This document shows positions 9,640-17,619 of a stretch of 64,000 nucleotides of DNA, in pieces; position 1 is the first letter of the stretch; every line of letters starts with the position of its first letter. Source of the stretch: Megaustenia siamemsis (Eukaryota > Mollusca > Gastropoda > Stylommatophora > Ariophantidae); assembly GCA_032433765.1 (NCBI GenBank), contig JAVIAB010000051.1, forward strand, positions 85,017,973-85,081,972. The letters are read 5' to 3'. Below the pieces are notes generated by a model that saw nothing but the letters and a program-made list of their open reading frames with translations, made no database searches and was not told the DNA's origin. The translations under genes were made by a program, and so were the position numbers.

Positions 9640-10010
9640 AAAACATGTTAATAACATCAACTTGCAAGACTTAAAATACTTAGTTTAATCATCCAATAAA
9701 CGAAGGAATTAAACAATACTTAGCATACCTACATTAAACACCTTGAATAACCTATTATCGATAACCCTTAACATACTTTAAGAGAAAACAATCCAACTTA
9801 TAACGCAAAATATAGTCTCAATCATCTACACTGAATATAACCTATTATCGATAACACTTAACATACTTTAAGAGAAAACAATCCAACTTATAACGCAAAA
9901 TATAGTCGCAAGCCTCTACACTGAATATAACCTATTATCGATAACACTTAACATACCTTAATAGAAAACAATCCAACTTACTGTGTAAAATAGAATCTCA
10001 ATCAGCTAGA
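9640..10010. repeat. Three tandem ~88-bp repeats upstream of pPolB
   Basis: Copies begin near 9749, 9837 and 9925 and share AACCTATTATCGATAAC, AACATACTTTAAGAGAAAAC and AATCCAACTTATAACGC. The stretch is AT-rich and lies between pPolB and its likely promoter, so it may be leader or intron sequence. No coding signal. Confidence 0.85.
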
Positions 10011-10097
10011 ATGAACAGTAACTTTCCTTGAAGCAACCAAACTTATGACACAAATTCTCACATGAGACTAGTTTAAATATATCCTGGTACAAGATTT

Positions 10098-10216
10098 TAA
10101 CCAATCAGCGAGTGACTATGAAAACATCGACTGATATCTGGATTAACCAATCAGAGAAGAGTATTAGTATAGGAGGCGGGGCAAAGAAATGACTGACAGC
10201 TAGATTAACCAATCAG
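10098..10216 (-). promoter_or_regulatory. Triple inverted-CCAAT promoter elements
   Basis: Three copies of TTAACCAATCAG(C/A)GA on the plus strand, at about 10098, 10143 and 10205. Read on the minus strand each is CTGATTGGTTAA, an excellent NF-Y (CCAAT-box) site. They sit 500-630 bp upstream of pPolB and just past the stop of the neighbouring leftward gene, so pPolB is the likely target. Use of these sites is inferred. Confidence 0.55.
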
Positions 10217-10752
10217 AGAAGTGGGTGAATACTGACCTCATTTCCCGGTTGACAGGCCGTTGACTCTGGTTCATCGGTGGGGTCGGCAAATAGGGGTGGT
10301 GGCGGTAAAATTTCATCATCCTCCGCGTTATATGTAGTGGCTGTGGGTTCAGTGGTGGGGTCGGCAAATAGGGGTGGTGGCGGTAAAATTTCATCATCCT
10401 CTGCGTTATATGTAGTGGCTGTGGGTTCAGTGGTGGGGTCAAGTAATGCGGGTGGTGAGTTAGTTGAACTGACAGGGGAGGGTGGTGCAGAGTCAACTCC
10501 TTCCCAATTGATGTATTCCTTTATTCGTTGGGCTAAATGTTCTCCACACAAGAAGACTACATCCTCTTTCGTGAACTCATGAGATAAAATATCATTTATT
10601 TGCGCGCTAAGGCGTTCCTCAAACTCTAGATGACACGAGTGAGGTAACGAGTTGTCATGTTTCACCTGACACCCTTTACAATAGTCATATGGTTGATACT
10701 GTAGAATGCACAACACCTTGTCAAATAGGATGTAAGGTCTGATAGATGCCAT
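10213..10752 (-). CDS. Polinton Cys/His protein of unknown function
   Basis: From the ATG at 10750-10752 (MASIRPYIL) this is 179 residues; the frame stays open further upstream without a better ATG. The N-terminal half has a Cys/His cluster, YDYCKGCQVKHD, followed by PHSCHLEFEERL, which may bind a metal. The C-terminal half is Pro/Thr/Glu-rich and contains a tandem 26-residue duplication (DPTTEPTATTYNAEDDEI, then LPPPPLFA), encoded by a 78-bp repeat with starts at about 10282 and 10360. I recall similar Cys-rich proteins beside polymerase genes in other Polintons, but know no function. It is divergent from the ATPase gene, and the 122 bp between them (10753-10874) probably hold both promoters. 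Confidence 0.7.
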   Translation of the reverse strand: MASIRPYILFDKVLCILQYQPYDYCKGCQVKHDNSLPHSCHLEFEERLSAQINDILSHEFTKEDVVFLCGEHLAQRIKEYINWEGVDSAPPSPVSSTNSPPALLDPTTEPTATTYNAEDDEILPPPPLFADPTTEPTATTYNAEDDEILPPPPLFADPTDEPESTACQPGNEVSIHPLL

Positions 10753-10874
10753 TTTACGGGAATCTGCAATATAAGAAAACCACATCACAAATATTTGGAA
10801 AGGGACAGAACATGTAGTACATGATAAAAATACTTTAAATGTGATAATACTCAATCAAAGTGTCATTAGTGACG
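10753..10874. promoter_or_regulatory. Divergent intergenic region, probable bidirectional promoter
   Basis: The 122 bp separate the leftward Cys/His gene from the rightward structural cluster. No TATA box stands out; TTTAAATG at about 10833 is the nearest AT-rich candidate. The whole rightward cluster lacks other upstream space, so this is the only obvious place for its promoter. Confidence 0.45.
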
Positions 10875-11492
10875 ATGGACCCTCGGTGGAAACACCCCTT
10901 CACTGCTCTTATTGCTGGTCCCACCGGTTGTGGAAAAACTGTATTTGTTCAAAAATTTCTACAGAATCTACAAGAGCTAGTTGTCCCCGTACCCGAGGAA
11001 GTTATATGGTGTTACGGGGAATGGCAACCAATATACGAGACTATGGAGAAAGTGAGATTTATCGATGGTCTACCAGATATCGATAACTTGGAAGGGGGTA
11101 AGAAGAGAAGACTCATCATCCTCGATGACTTGATGTCAGAAACAGATGAGAGGGTGACAAAATTATTCACCAAAGGTAGTCATCACAGAGATATGAGCGT
11201 GATCTACATTGTCCAAAATCTATTTGGAAAAAATAAGGAACATCGAACTATAAGCCTCAATACTCATTATATAGTCCTTTTCAAGAATCCAAGAGACGGA
11301 AGTCAAATTACAAATCTGGCTAAGCAAATGTACCCTGGTCAAGTGGCGTACCTCCAAGAGAGTTTTAAGGACGCGACAGCATCTCCCCACTGTTATTTGC
11401 TGGTAGACCTTCGACAGGAAACACCGGATCATCTGAGGCTGAGAACAAAGATATTTCCAGGGGAGAGACAAATCGTCTACGTTCCAAAGTAA
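10875..11492 (+). CDS. Polinton packaging ATPase (FtsK/HerA, A32-like)
   Basis: 205 residues from the ATG at 10875 (MDPRWKHPF); the upstream codons lack another ATG. Walker A is GPTGCGKT at residues 15-22 and Walker B is RLIILDD with Asp84/Asp85. A downstream stretch, SHHRDMSVIYIVQN, matches the strand and sensor region expected of genome-packaging ATPases. Length is typical for Polinton ATPases. The role, known from the family, is pumping DNA into preformed capsids. It heads the rightward cluster, and the next gene starts 4 nt after its stop. Confidence 0.93.
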   Translation: MDPRWKHPFTALIAGPTGCGKTVFVQKFLQNLQELVVPVPEEVIWCYGEWQPIYETMEKVRFIDGLPDIDNLEGGKKRRLIILDDLMSETDERVTKLFTKGSHHRDMSVIYIVQNLFGKNKEHRTISLNTHYIVLFKNPRDGSQITNLAKQMYPGQVAYLQESFKDATASPHCYLLVDLRQETPDHLRLRTKIFPGERQIVYVPK

Positions 11493-11496
11493 TAGA

Positions 11497-11820
11497 ATGG
11501 AAGCTTCACTTAGACGACACGGTGAAATGTTGAAATGTCTGCGCTCAGCCACGCCGAGTGGTTTAAGAGCCATATTGAAAACGGCATCTCCAGAACTCAT
11601 TCGCTTTTTATGTGAGTGTTGTCATAACATATTAAAAGGTAATGTTAGACTCACTAAGCATCAGAAGTGCCAGCTACGTCGACACAAGAACAAGCTGAGA
11701 TTCCTCACTAAAAAGAAACCGAATCTTACGCAGAGGAAAGCAATTCTACAAACTGGTGGATCCATAGGTGCTTTGATCAAGCCTATATTAAGTGTTCTAG
11801 GTGGTGTATTAGGTCTGTAA
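11497..11820 (+). CDS. Small basic Polinton protein with a glycine/hydrophobic C-terminus
   Basis: 107 residues. The middle is strongly basic (RLTKHQKCQLRRHKNKLR, then TKKK), preceded by a Cys-containing segment (IRFLCECCHNIL). The last 18 residues are hydrophobic and glycine-rich (GGSIGALIKPILSVLGG). From memory, this architecture recurs in metazoan Polintons right beside the ATPase gene. A DNA-binding or membrane-active virion protein, loosely like the adenovirus core peptides, is a guess. It starts 4 nt after the ATPase stop and ends 2 nt before the next ATG. Confidence 0.75.
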   Translation: MEASLRRHGEMLKCLRSATPSGLRAILKTASPELIRFLCECCHNILKGNVRLTKHQKCQLRRHKNKLRFLTKKKPNLTQRKAILQTGGSIGALIKPILSVLGGVLGL

Positions 11821-11822
11821 AC

Positions 11823-12272
11823 ATGGCCAAGAAAATGATTTTGATGGATCCTCGGTTATTAGAGGGTTTGAAACAGACTTCCACGTATACACCACCCGAG
11901 GCGATCAATGATAACTTGCGAGATTTAGACGATGAAATGCAACGTATCTTAGACCGTAACGATCTAGCCCCTGCTGATAAGGCCAGAGTGTACCAACGTA
12001 CTTTGCAACAGTATTTAACTAGAATGGAGCAGTATAAACGACGTCCTTTGGGATCAGTCGATCTCATTCAACATAACTCGTCAACAGAAAGAATACCTTC
12101 TCCTCCACCTTCGCCACCACCAGTCGATGTGCATCCAGAACAAGCCAAGGTACCCGAAACCCCAAAGACCAGTGATGAAAACACTTCACGGCTAACCTCG
12201 TATAAATTGAGGTCCAAAAGAAAAAAGTCCAAAATCCCAACACCAAAATGGGAAAGGTGGTCAAAGTATTGA
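11823..12272 (+). CDS. Conserved Polinton protein of unknown function
   Basis: 149 residues. The N-terminal part begins KMILMDPRLLEGLKQ and is followed by an acidic, helix-prone segment (LRDLDDEMQRILDRND) and a YQRTLQQYLTRMEQY stretch. The middle is proline-rich (PSPPPSPPPVDV) and the C-terminus is basic (KLRSKRKKSKIP). I recognise the pattern from other Polintons but know no function. Its last 25 nt overlap the start of the integrase gene in another frame. Confidence 0.72.
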   Translation: MAKKMILMDPRLLEGLKQTSTYTPPEAINDNLRDLDDEMQRILDRNDLAPADKARVYQRTLQQYLTRMEQYKRRPLGSVDLIQHNSSTERIPSPPPSPPPVDVHPEQAKVPETPKTSDENTSRLTSYKLRSKRKKSKIPTPKWERWSKY

Positions 12273-13315
12273 GACGTTATTACTATGACCCTAATCAACC
12301 AGGGTCGTATAGTGGTGCAAGAGCCTTGCAACGTAACACCAAAGTAGGAATTAAAGAGATCAATCGTTGGTTGAGTCACCAGGATACCTATACCCTTCAT
12401 AAACCGATTCGACATAAATTTGAAAGGCGTCCCATTATAACGAGTGGACCCCAACAGCAATACCAAGCAGACTTAATCGATTTAAGACATTTGAAAAAAC
12501 ACAATGATGGGTAATCCTATTTGGTTTCTTGTGTGGATGTTTTCAGTAAATTAGCGTGGGCCGTCCCAATACGAACAAAAACGGGGAAATCATTAGTGGA
12601 GGCTGTTGGACAAATATTTATCGATGGGAAACCTGCGAGTCTTCAAACCGACAAGGGGTCAGAGTTTCTGAACAAAACATTTCAGAAATTTCTCGAAGAC
12701 AACAATATTCACTTTTTCACCACCCAGAATGAAGATATTAAGGCTGCTGTTGTGGAACGTTTTAACAGGACTCTGAAACAAAGGATGTGGCGATATTTTA
12801 CGAAATCCAATCGACTTTGTTATGTACATGTGCTACCCGCCCTACTTCGAAGTTATAATCATTCGTACCACAGAAGTATAAAAATGGCACCGGTCGACGT
12901 TAGCAGAGACAATCAAGAACAAGTGTGGAACACGTTGTATAGCAAACACAACTTGAAATTTGAAAGACCCCTGTATAAGGCTGGTGATCGAGTTAGAATG
13001 GTCCTGGGCAGAGCTAATTTTAAAAAGGGTTATGCCCCAGCTTGGACGGAGGAACTCTTTACCATCAGTCGAGTAACTGAAACAAAACCCGTTACATATG
13101 TGCTGAAAGACGATAAGGGTGATGAAATAGAGGGGTCATTTTACACACAAGAAATTCAAAAGGTTGGAGACAAGAATGAGTACAGGGTCGAGAGGGTTAT
13201 AACCCAACGTCGCACGTCATTGGGACGAAAAGAGAGTTTAGTCAAGTGGTTTGGTTATGGTTCCTCATTCAACAGTTGGATACCGACCAAGGACATTGTC
13301 AGATACAAAAACTAG
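12248..13315 (+). pseudogene. Polinton integrase (rve core, chromodomain), broken by one stop codon
   Basis: The full frame is 356 codons with a TAA at codon 89 (12512-12514), between NDG and SYLVSCVDVFSK. Elsewhere the frame is intact. The retroviral-type integrase core has its acidic residues at Asp75 (QYQADLIDL), Asp135 (LQTDKGSEF) and Glu170 (VVERFNRTLK), spacing D-59-D-34-E. A chromodomain forms the C-terminus, with YRVERVI, SLVKWFGYGSSFNSW and IPTKDIV, and could steer integration to marked chromatin. The residue at the stop is probably a Tyr-like position, so one base change may explain it. Without read-through, this copy would depend on integrase from elsewhere. The next gene starts 2 nt after its final stop. 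Confidence 0.93.
12512..12514 (+). other. Premature stop (TAA) in the integrase
   Basis: An in-frame TAA separates the N-terminal segment with the first catalytic Asp from the rest of the core. No frameshift is present on either side. Confidence 0.93.
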
Positions 13316-13317
13316 AG

Positions 13318-13596
13318 ATGGTGGAAGAAGGTGAATCGTTTGAAGATCCTGTTTTGCGAACCCTGAGCTCTGGTGGGGAGAGAACCTCGCTCTGGCCAGT
13401 ATTTGGGAAATTATTCCCCCGTTTAGAGATTGTCTTTATGTGTCAAATGCTTGTTATATATGCCGTTGTCGCGGTCTCGCTGTTCAATCTGTCCACTGAA
13501 AAGCCAGACGCGAAGGACGGAAAACTGTGGATAGCCCTACTGAGCAGTTGTTTAGGTTACATGCTCCCGAATCCAAAGTTGGAGACGAGAAGGTGA
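13318..13596 (+). CDS. Small Polinton membrane protein
   Basis: 92 residues from the ATG at 13318 (MVEEGESFEDPVL). It has a hydrophobic segment at about residues 37-58 (IVFMCQMLVIYAVVAVSLF) and a second, weaker one at about 71-85 (LWIALLSSCLGYML), so it probably spans a membrane twice or forms a hairpin. It lies between the integrase and minor capsid genes, 2 nt and 10 nt from its neighbours. From memory, other Polintons carry a similar small membrane protein here. A role in entry or egress would be pure inference. Confidence 0.7.
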   Translation: MVEEGESFEDPVLRTLSSGGERTSLWPVFGKLFPRLEIVFMCQMLVIYAVVAVSLFNLSTEKPDAKDGKLWIALLSSCLGYMLPNPKLETRR

Positions 13597-13606
13597 ATAG
13601 AGGAAA

Positions 13607-14404
13607 ATGAGTTTTTATGTCACGTTACCCAGCAATGCTTCTATGGATATTTTTAAGGAAAATAACCCCGGCCACTTTTTCGTCAAGCTTCCTCAGACCA
13701 TTGATATTACAACACAATATGAGATTGCGCTGGTCGAGATACAGTTTCCGCTAAATTATTTCAATGTAATAGAGGGTGATGTCTGGATTCGATACGAATC
13801 TCTCGCTAACGACGATATTTGCGACGCTAGATTTTATTTCAACGTGACATTGGAGCCTGGGTTATACACGAAACCCGATGCATTCATCGGCGCGTTGAAT
13901 GCGTCGATCATAAAAGCGGAGGATGAGTCGAACGGGGATGTGAAAGGGAAAAAAATGAGATTCATTTACGCAAAAGAGGTGAATAAAGCCATCTTGAAAC
14001 TTTACGAAAAAGGAGTCAGTGTTACCATAAGCGATACTTTGAAAAACATGTTAGCCTTCCCCACGACCTCTATATCAGACACGGCTCCCGATATCTTCAG
14101 CGTGGGTGTAATGGATTTGGAAAGTGTTGCAAAAAATGTCTACGTCTACTGCGATCTCGTTTCACCCAGACCCGTCGGGGATGTGATGGTACCTCTCCTC
14201 AGGAGCGTGCCTGTTCTCAATAGAAATCACACCTCGGTGTTTCAGATCTACGATAAGCCTCACTACCTGCCCCTGAGTAGATTTTCCTTCGATACCGTGG
14301 AAATCCTTTTAGCCAACGAACACGGAAAAACCATTCCATTCACCAGTGGGACGTCGGTGCTAACGGTACACTTTCGAGTGAAGAAACATCTCGAGCTGGT
14401 ATAA
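13607..14404 (+). CDS. Polinton minor capsid (penton) protein
   Basis: 265 residues, intact. The start MSFYVTLPSNASMDIFKENN, then FFVKLPQTIDI and YEIALVEIQFP, fits the Polinton single jelly-roll minor capsid proteins that form the pentameric vertices. The protein is beta-rich with no membrane segment. Its TAA stop overlaps the next gene's ATG (TAATG at 14402-14406), and it lies next to the pVI-like and major capsid genes, as expected. The assignment rests on family pattern and context. Confidence 0.85.
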   Translation: MSFYVTLPSNASMDIFKENNPGHFFVKLPQTIDITTQYEIALVEIQFPLNYFNVIEGDVWIRYESLANDDICDARFYFNVTLEPGLYTKPDAFIGALNASIIKAEDESNGDVKGKKMRFIYAKEVNKAILKLYEKGVSVTISDTLKNMLAFPTTSISDTAPDIFSVGVMDLESVAKNVYVYCDLVSPRPVGDVMVPLLRSVPVLNRNHTSVFQIYDKPHYLPLSRFSFDTVEILLANEHGKTIPFTSGTSVLTVHFRVKKHLELV

Positions 14405-14901
14405 TGGTGAGACATACACCCTTTCACCGCAATGCCAGGTTATACGAAGACTTTTATTGCTGTCAGGCGGGTGATGGGATGCCTGTGTTTATAGGAGGTC
14501 GAAATCAACGAGGACGAGGAATCGGTAGTTTCTTTGGTGGAATCGGGAGGGCTATTTTACCTTGGCTAAAAACAGGGGGTAAAGCCTTACTCAGAGAAGG
14601 CGTGGGGACCGGTCTGCAGGTCGCGCAGGACGCCTTAGCTGGCAGAAATATCGGCGATGCTTTCAAATCACGAGCTAAGGAGGCCGGTATGCGGTTATTA
14701 GACGGGGCCGTAGACCACCTGACGGGTAACAACCAATCAGGAAGTGGTTTACGACGACGAATCAGAAAGCGAATCGGGAAGGCAGCCCCACCTGGCCAAC
14801 CCGTTACGAAGAGAATAAAACCATCAGCTAGACTGTTCCCCCTTCATTCCACAGACAAGAGGCGAACTAAGCTGTCGGTACCAAAGGATATATTTGATTA
14901 A
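14404..14901 (+). CDS. pVI-like glycine-rich basic virion protein
   Basis: 165 residues. The glycine-rich part (GGRNQRGRGIGSFFGGIGRA) precedes an amphipathic helix-prone stretch (LPWLKTGGKALLREG, VAQDALAGRNIGDAFKSR). A highly basic segment follows (SGLRRRIRKRIGK). It resembles the Polinton counterpart of adenovirus protein VI/X-type cement or membrane-lytic proteins in size, composition and position between the capsid genes. GSG and GRG sites could be processing sites for the protease at 16213, but that is inference. Both its start and its stop use TAATG overlaps. Confidence 0.72.
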   Translation: MVRHTPFHRNARLYEDFYCCQAGDGMPVFIGGRNQRGRGIGSFFGGIGRAILPWLKTGGKALLREGVGTGLQVAQDALAGRNIGDAFKSRAKEAGMRLLDGAVDHLTGNNQSGSGLRRRIRKRIGKAAPPGQPVTKRIKPSARLFPLHSTDKRRTKLSVPKDIFD

Positions 14902-16208
14902 TGATGTCTCTCATTCACCCCAAGTCATGTGAATGTCTTCATTCTGGTTTGGATTTATTTAGCGTTCCACCAACTCAGACTGCTGTAGACTCGGGCCAAT
15001 TTACTGAAATTCGACCTCTTGCCTCGTTAGCTCACGGGGCTCCCATAGAGTTTTTCATTTCTGGAAACACTGAAGAGTATCTAGATCTTTTCAACACGTT
15101 TTTACATCTGCGGGCCAGGATCACCCTCCCCAATGGTGAAAGTTTACCGTTGGATGCCGAGGTAGGACCAGTCAACAATTATCTTCACAGTCTATTTTCT
15201 CAAGTCGATGTTTCTCTGAATGATACATTGATTACACCATCTGAGAATACCTATCCCTTTAGAGCAGTGTTCGAGACTTTACTAAACTATGGGGAGGATG
15301 CGAAAACGGGGCACTTGACGGCTGCTCTGTTCTACAAAGATACAGCAGGCCACCACGATGATATGCAGGCTAACGAGGGATTTAAAATACGACGTGCTTT
15401 GACTTCGGATAGTAAAGAGGTTGAAATGATGGGTCGTTTGCACTCTGATCTCTTTGTGCAGGACCGTTACATGTTAAACAGAGTGGATGTAAAGATTAAA
15501 CTCACACCCTCTAAGGACGTGTTCAACATCATGGCTCAGGATAAGTCTGTGGGTTATAAGAGTGTAATCACTTATGCTGCCCTCGTGGTCAGGAAAGCCA
15601 AGCTAAACCCAGCAATTTCTCTGGCCCACGAAAAAGCGCTTTTAAGTGGGAATGCACGGTACCCAATCAAGCGGGTTACCCTGAAAACATTTGCCATTGC
15701 GCGTGGGATGTATTCCCACAACCAAGACAATTTATTCCTATCTCAAACGCCAACACGTATAGTGATAGGTCTGATTACTGCCGGTGGTTTTAATGGAGTT
15801 TATAACATTAACCCGTTCAATTTTCAACACTTTGGTTTGACTTATATGAACCTGATGGTTGACGGGAGATGTGTATCCGGAAAGCCCCTAGCTATGGATT
15901 TTGAAAACAATCACTATGCGCGAGCCTTTTTTGGTACAAATTTGGCCATGGGTTTGATTGGTAGAGATGCTGGCAATGGTATTGATTATCATCAGTTCAA
16001 GGATGGCTTTTGTCTATTTGGTTTTGACCTCTCACCCAGTCTGCTAGATGGAACCCAGTTTGAGCTAGCCACGAGTGGACCCTTGTCGATAGAGCTCAAA
16101 TTCGCCGCTCCCACGACAACGCCCCTACAGGTTATTGTCTACGCCGAGTTGGATTCAGTACTGGAAGTGTCCAAGACAAGACAGGTTCTAACAGACTACG
16201 CTATTTGA
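14901..16208 (+). CDS. Polinton major capsid protein (double jelly roll)
   Basis: 435 residues, intact. The sequence has the signatures of the Polinton major capsid family, often labelled F54H12.2-like in animal genomes: LDLFSVPPTQTAVDSG, DLFNTFLHLRARI, VNNYLHSLFSQVDVSLN, ENTYPFRAVFETLLNYG, GRLHSDLFVQDRYMLN and NPFNFQHFGL. The known role is the trimeric hexon-like capsomer. The ATG at 14901-14903 overlaps the previous stop; a second ATG follows at once (14904) and could be the true start. The protease gene starts 4 nt after its stop. Confidence 0.93.
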   Translation: MMSLIHPKSCECLHSGLDLFSVPPTQTAVDSGQFTEIRPLASLAHGAPIEFFISGNTEEYLDLFNTFLHLRARITLPNGESLPLDAEVGPVNNYLHSLFSQVDVSLNDTLITPSENTYPFRAVFETLLNYGEDAKTGHLTAALFYKDTAGHHDDMQANEGFKIRRALTSDSKEVEMMGRLHSDLFVQDRYMLNRVDVKIKLTPSKDVFNIMAQDKSVGYKSVITYAALVVRKAKLNPAISLAHEKALLSGNARYPIKRVTLKTFAIARGMYSHNQDNLFLSQTPTRIVIGLITAGGFNGVYNINPFNFQHFGLTYMNLMVDGRCVSGKPLAMDFENNHYARAFFGTNLAMGLIGRDAGNGIDYHQFKDGFCLFGFDLSPSLLDGTQFELATSGPLSIELKFAAPTTTPLQVIVYAELDSVLEVSKTRQVLTDYAI

Positions 16209-16212
16209 GAAA

Positions 16213-16698
16213 ATGAACACGGGGGATATTTACAGTCTCTTGATGTCCGATGTTTTTGTTCGACGTTGCGCCCTTGTTAGTGTCCTCCCACGAGACCACT
16301 TACCGCCCATCATCGATCAAACCAAGACTGCAGCCTTTGTCGTAAACACCGACCCTGCCAACAAACCTGGTGAACACTGGGTGGCCATCTTTTACAATGG
16401 CCTCGGACAAATAGAGTATTTTGATTCCTATGGTTTACCTCCCAGGCACATTGATATTTTAAACTTTATCGAGAGGAATTCACATGTTCCATTCGTCTAC
16501 AACTCACGAGTGTTACAAGACTTGTTTAGCAACACGTGTGGTCTATATTGTGTTTATTATATAATTTTAAAGTGTCGTGGTGCGAGCATTAACAGAATTC
16601 TCATGCCATTTTCAACGAAACAACATATTAACGACCGTATCATTTATCGGTTGATGACGCCCTGGATCCATCGACTGAGTGGAACAAACTTCCCATGA
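16213..16698 (+). CDS. Polinton maturation protease (adenain/Ulp1-type cysteine protease)
   Basis: 161 residues. The catalytic pattern is complete: His55 in GEHWVAIF, Asp71 in EYFDSYG, Gln102 in VLQDLFSN and Cys109 in NTCGLYC. Length and order match the C48/C5-type protease of Polintons and adenoviruses, which cleaves capsid precursors. It closes the rightward cluster. No poly(A) signal follows before the PC4-like gene, so its transcript may read on into that region. Confidence 0.93.
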   Translation: MNTGDIYSLLMSDVFVRRCALVSVLPRDHLPPIIDQTKTAAFVVNTDPANKPGEHWVAIFYNGLGQIEYFDSYGLPPRHIDILNFIERNSHVPFVYNSRVLQDLFSNTCGLYCVYYIILKCRGASINRILMPFSTKQHINDRIIYRLMTPWIHRLSGTNFP

Positions 16699-16743
16699 CT
16701 CATCAAAGATGGCGGCTCTCTGAACATGTCTCAACACGTCCGA

Positions 16744-16835
16744 TGACGTATTGCATCCGTTACTATAAATAGAACGTATTCCATTGGTTACTATAATTAG
16801 GCTGGCCACGCCCCACTTGTTACAGGGTATAAAGG
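16744..16835 (+). promoter_or_regulatory. Promoter of the PC4-like gene
   Basis: A CRE/ATF-like TGACGTA (16744-16750), an inverted CCAAT box ATTGG (16783-16787) and a TATA box TATAAAGG (16828-16835) stand in order upstream of the ATG at 16903. A second TATA-like CTATAAATAG lies at about 16763. This is the best-formed promoter in the element. Confidence 0.68.
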
Positions 16836-16902
16836 TCAGCCGTTATCAGTGCTGCTACATACAGAAAGTCAGAGCCCTGCTACCAAGTCGTGTGATTCAA
16901 AC

Positions 16903-17442
16903 ATGGAATCGGCTAGCGTTAATATGCCAGCTTCATTTGATGTATGTGATCAACGTATTTTCATGTCTCGTAGAAATGAGAATATAATTCCACTGTCCAA
17001 AGATGGTGTTAAGGCAGTCTCAGTTTCTGCTTTTCATAACAGACCATTGATAAACATAAGGTCATATCGTGGTGAGAGTCTTCTTAAGTTTCCTACCCGA
17101 ACTGGAATAACACTCTCGAGAGATGAATTTATCACGCTAGTTGATATGCGAGCTGACATTTTAGCAACTTATGATAACATCAACTACACTACGCCTCTTG
17201 TTGAGCAACCGAAAGAACCAAGAGATATGTATACCTCGAGTGATTCAATTTCCACTCAGTCGCCAATTACCTACGCCGTCTTTGATCAAGGCTTTGTCAA
17301 AATGGAGGGTGGCTGTGTTTTGAACTCTAATCAACCTTCGTATTCACCAGTGTTTGATAACCATTTAGCCCAAACAGACAGTTCCAACAAAGCGAGGAAG
17401 CCGAGACGAGTAAAATTAATAAATTCTGCAGTGGGACAGTGA
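16903..17442 (+). CDS. PC4/Sub1-like single-stranded DNA-binding protein
   Basis: 179 residues from the ATG at 16903, in a strong context (AACATGG); the frame extends upstream without ATG. Residues of about 50-105 resemble the PC4/Sub1 fold (PF02229): VKAVSVSAFHNRPLINIRS, then a polar turn, FPTRTGITLSRDEFITL and a C-terminal helix ending RADIL. PC4 proteins bind single-stranded DNA and act in transcription and replication. The C-terminal third is Ser/Thr-rich and ends basic (NKARKPRRVKL), possibly a nuclear signal. Unlike the packed cluster upstream, this gene has its own promoter and poly(A) signals. A role in binding displaced strands during protein-primed replication, or in late transcription, is inference. 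The match is by eye and moderate. Confidence 0.65.
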   Translation: MESASVNMPASFDVCDQRIFMSRRNENIIPLSKDGVKAVSVSAFHNRPLINIRSYRGESLLKFPTRTGITLSRDEFITLVDMRADILATYDNINYTTPLVEQPKEPRDMYTSSDSISTQSPITYAVFDQGFVKMEGGCVLNSNQPSYSPVFDNHLAQTDSSNKARKPRRVKLINSAVGQ

Positions 17443-17587
17443 AATTTTTATTACTTATACATGACTATGTTGTTATTTGTGTACTTTTTTCAGATGATTT
17501 GAATTCATATTTGTACTATTGAAATCATCATTGTTCAATTATAAACATTTGAATGTGTAACAGGTGTTGTCCACGTTGATGTATTGA

Positions 17588-17617
17588 AATAAATTTATGT
17601 TTCATTGTGAAAATAAA
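17588..17617 (+). terminator. Poly(A) signals
   Basis: AATAAA at 17588-17593 and again at 17612-17617, about 150 nt past the stop of the PC4-like gene, followed by a T-rich run at 17640. Confidence 0.55.
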
Positions 17618-17619
17618 CA

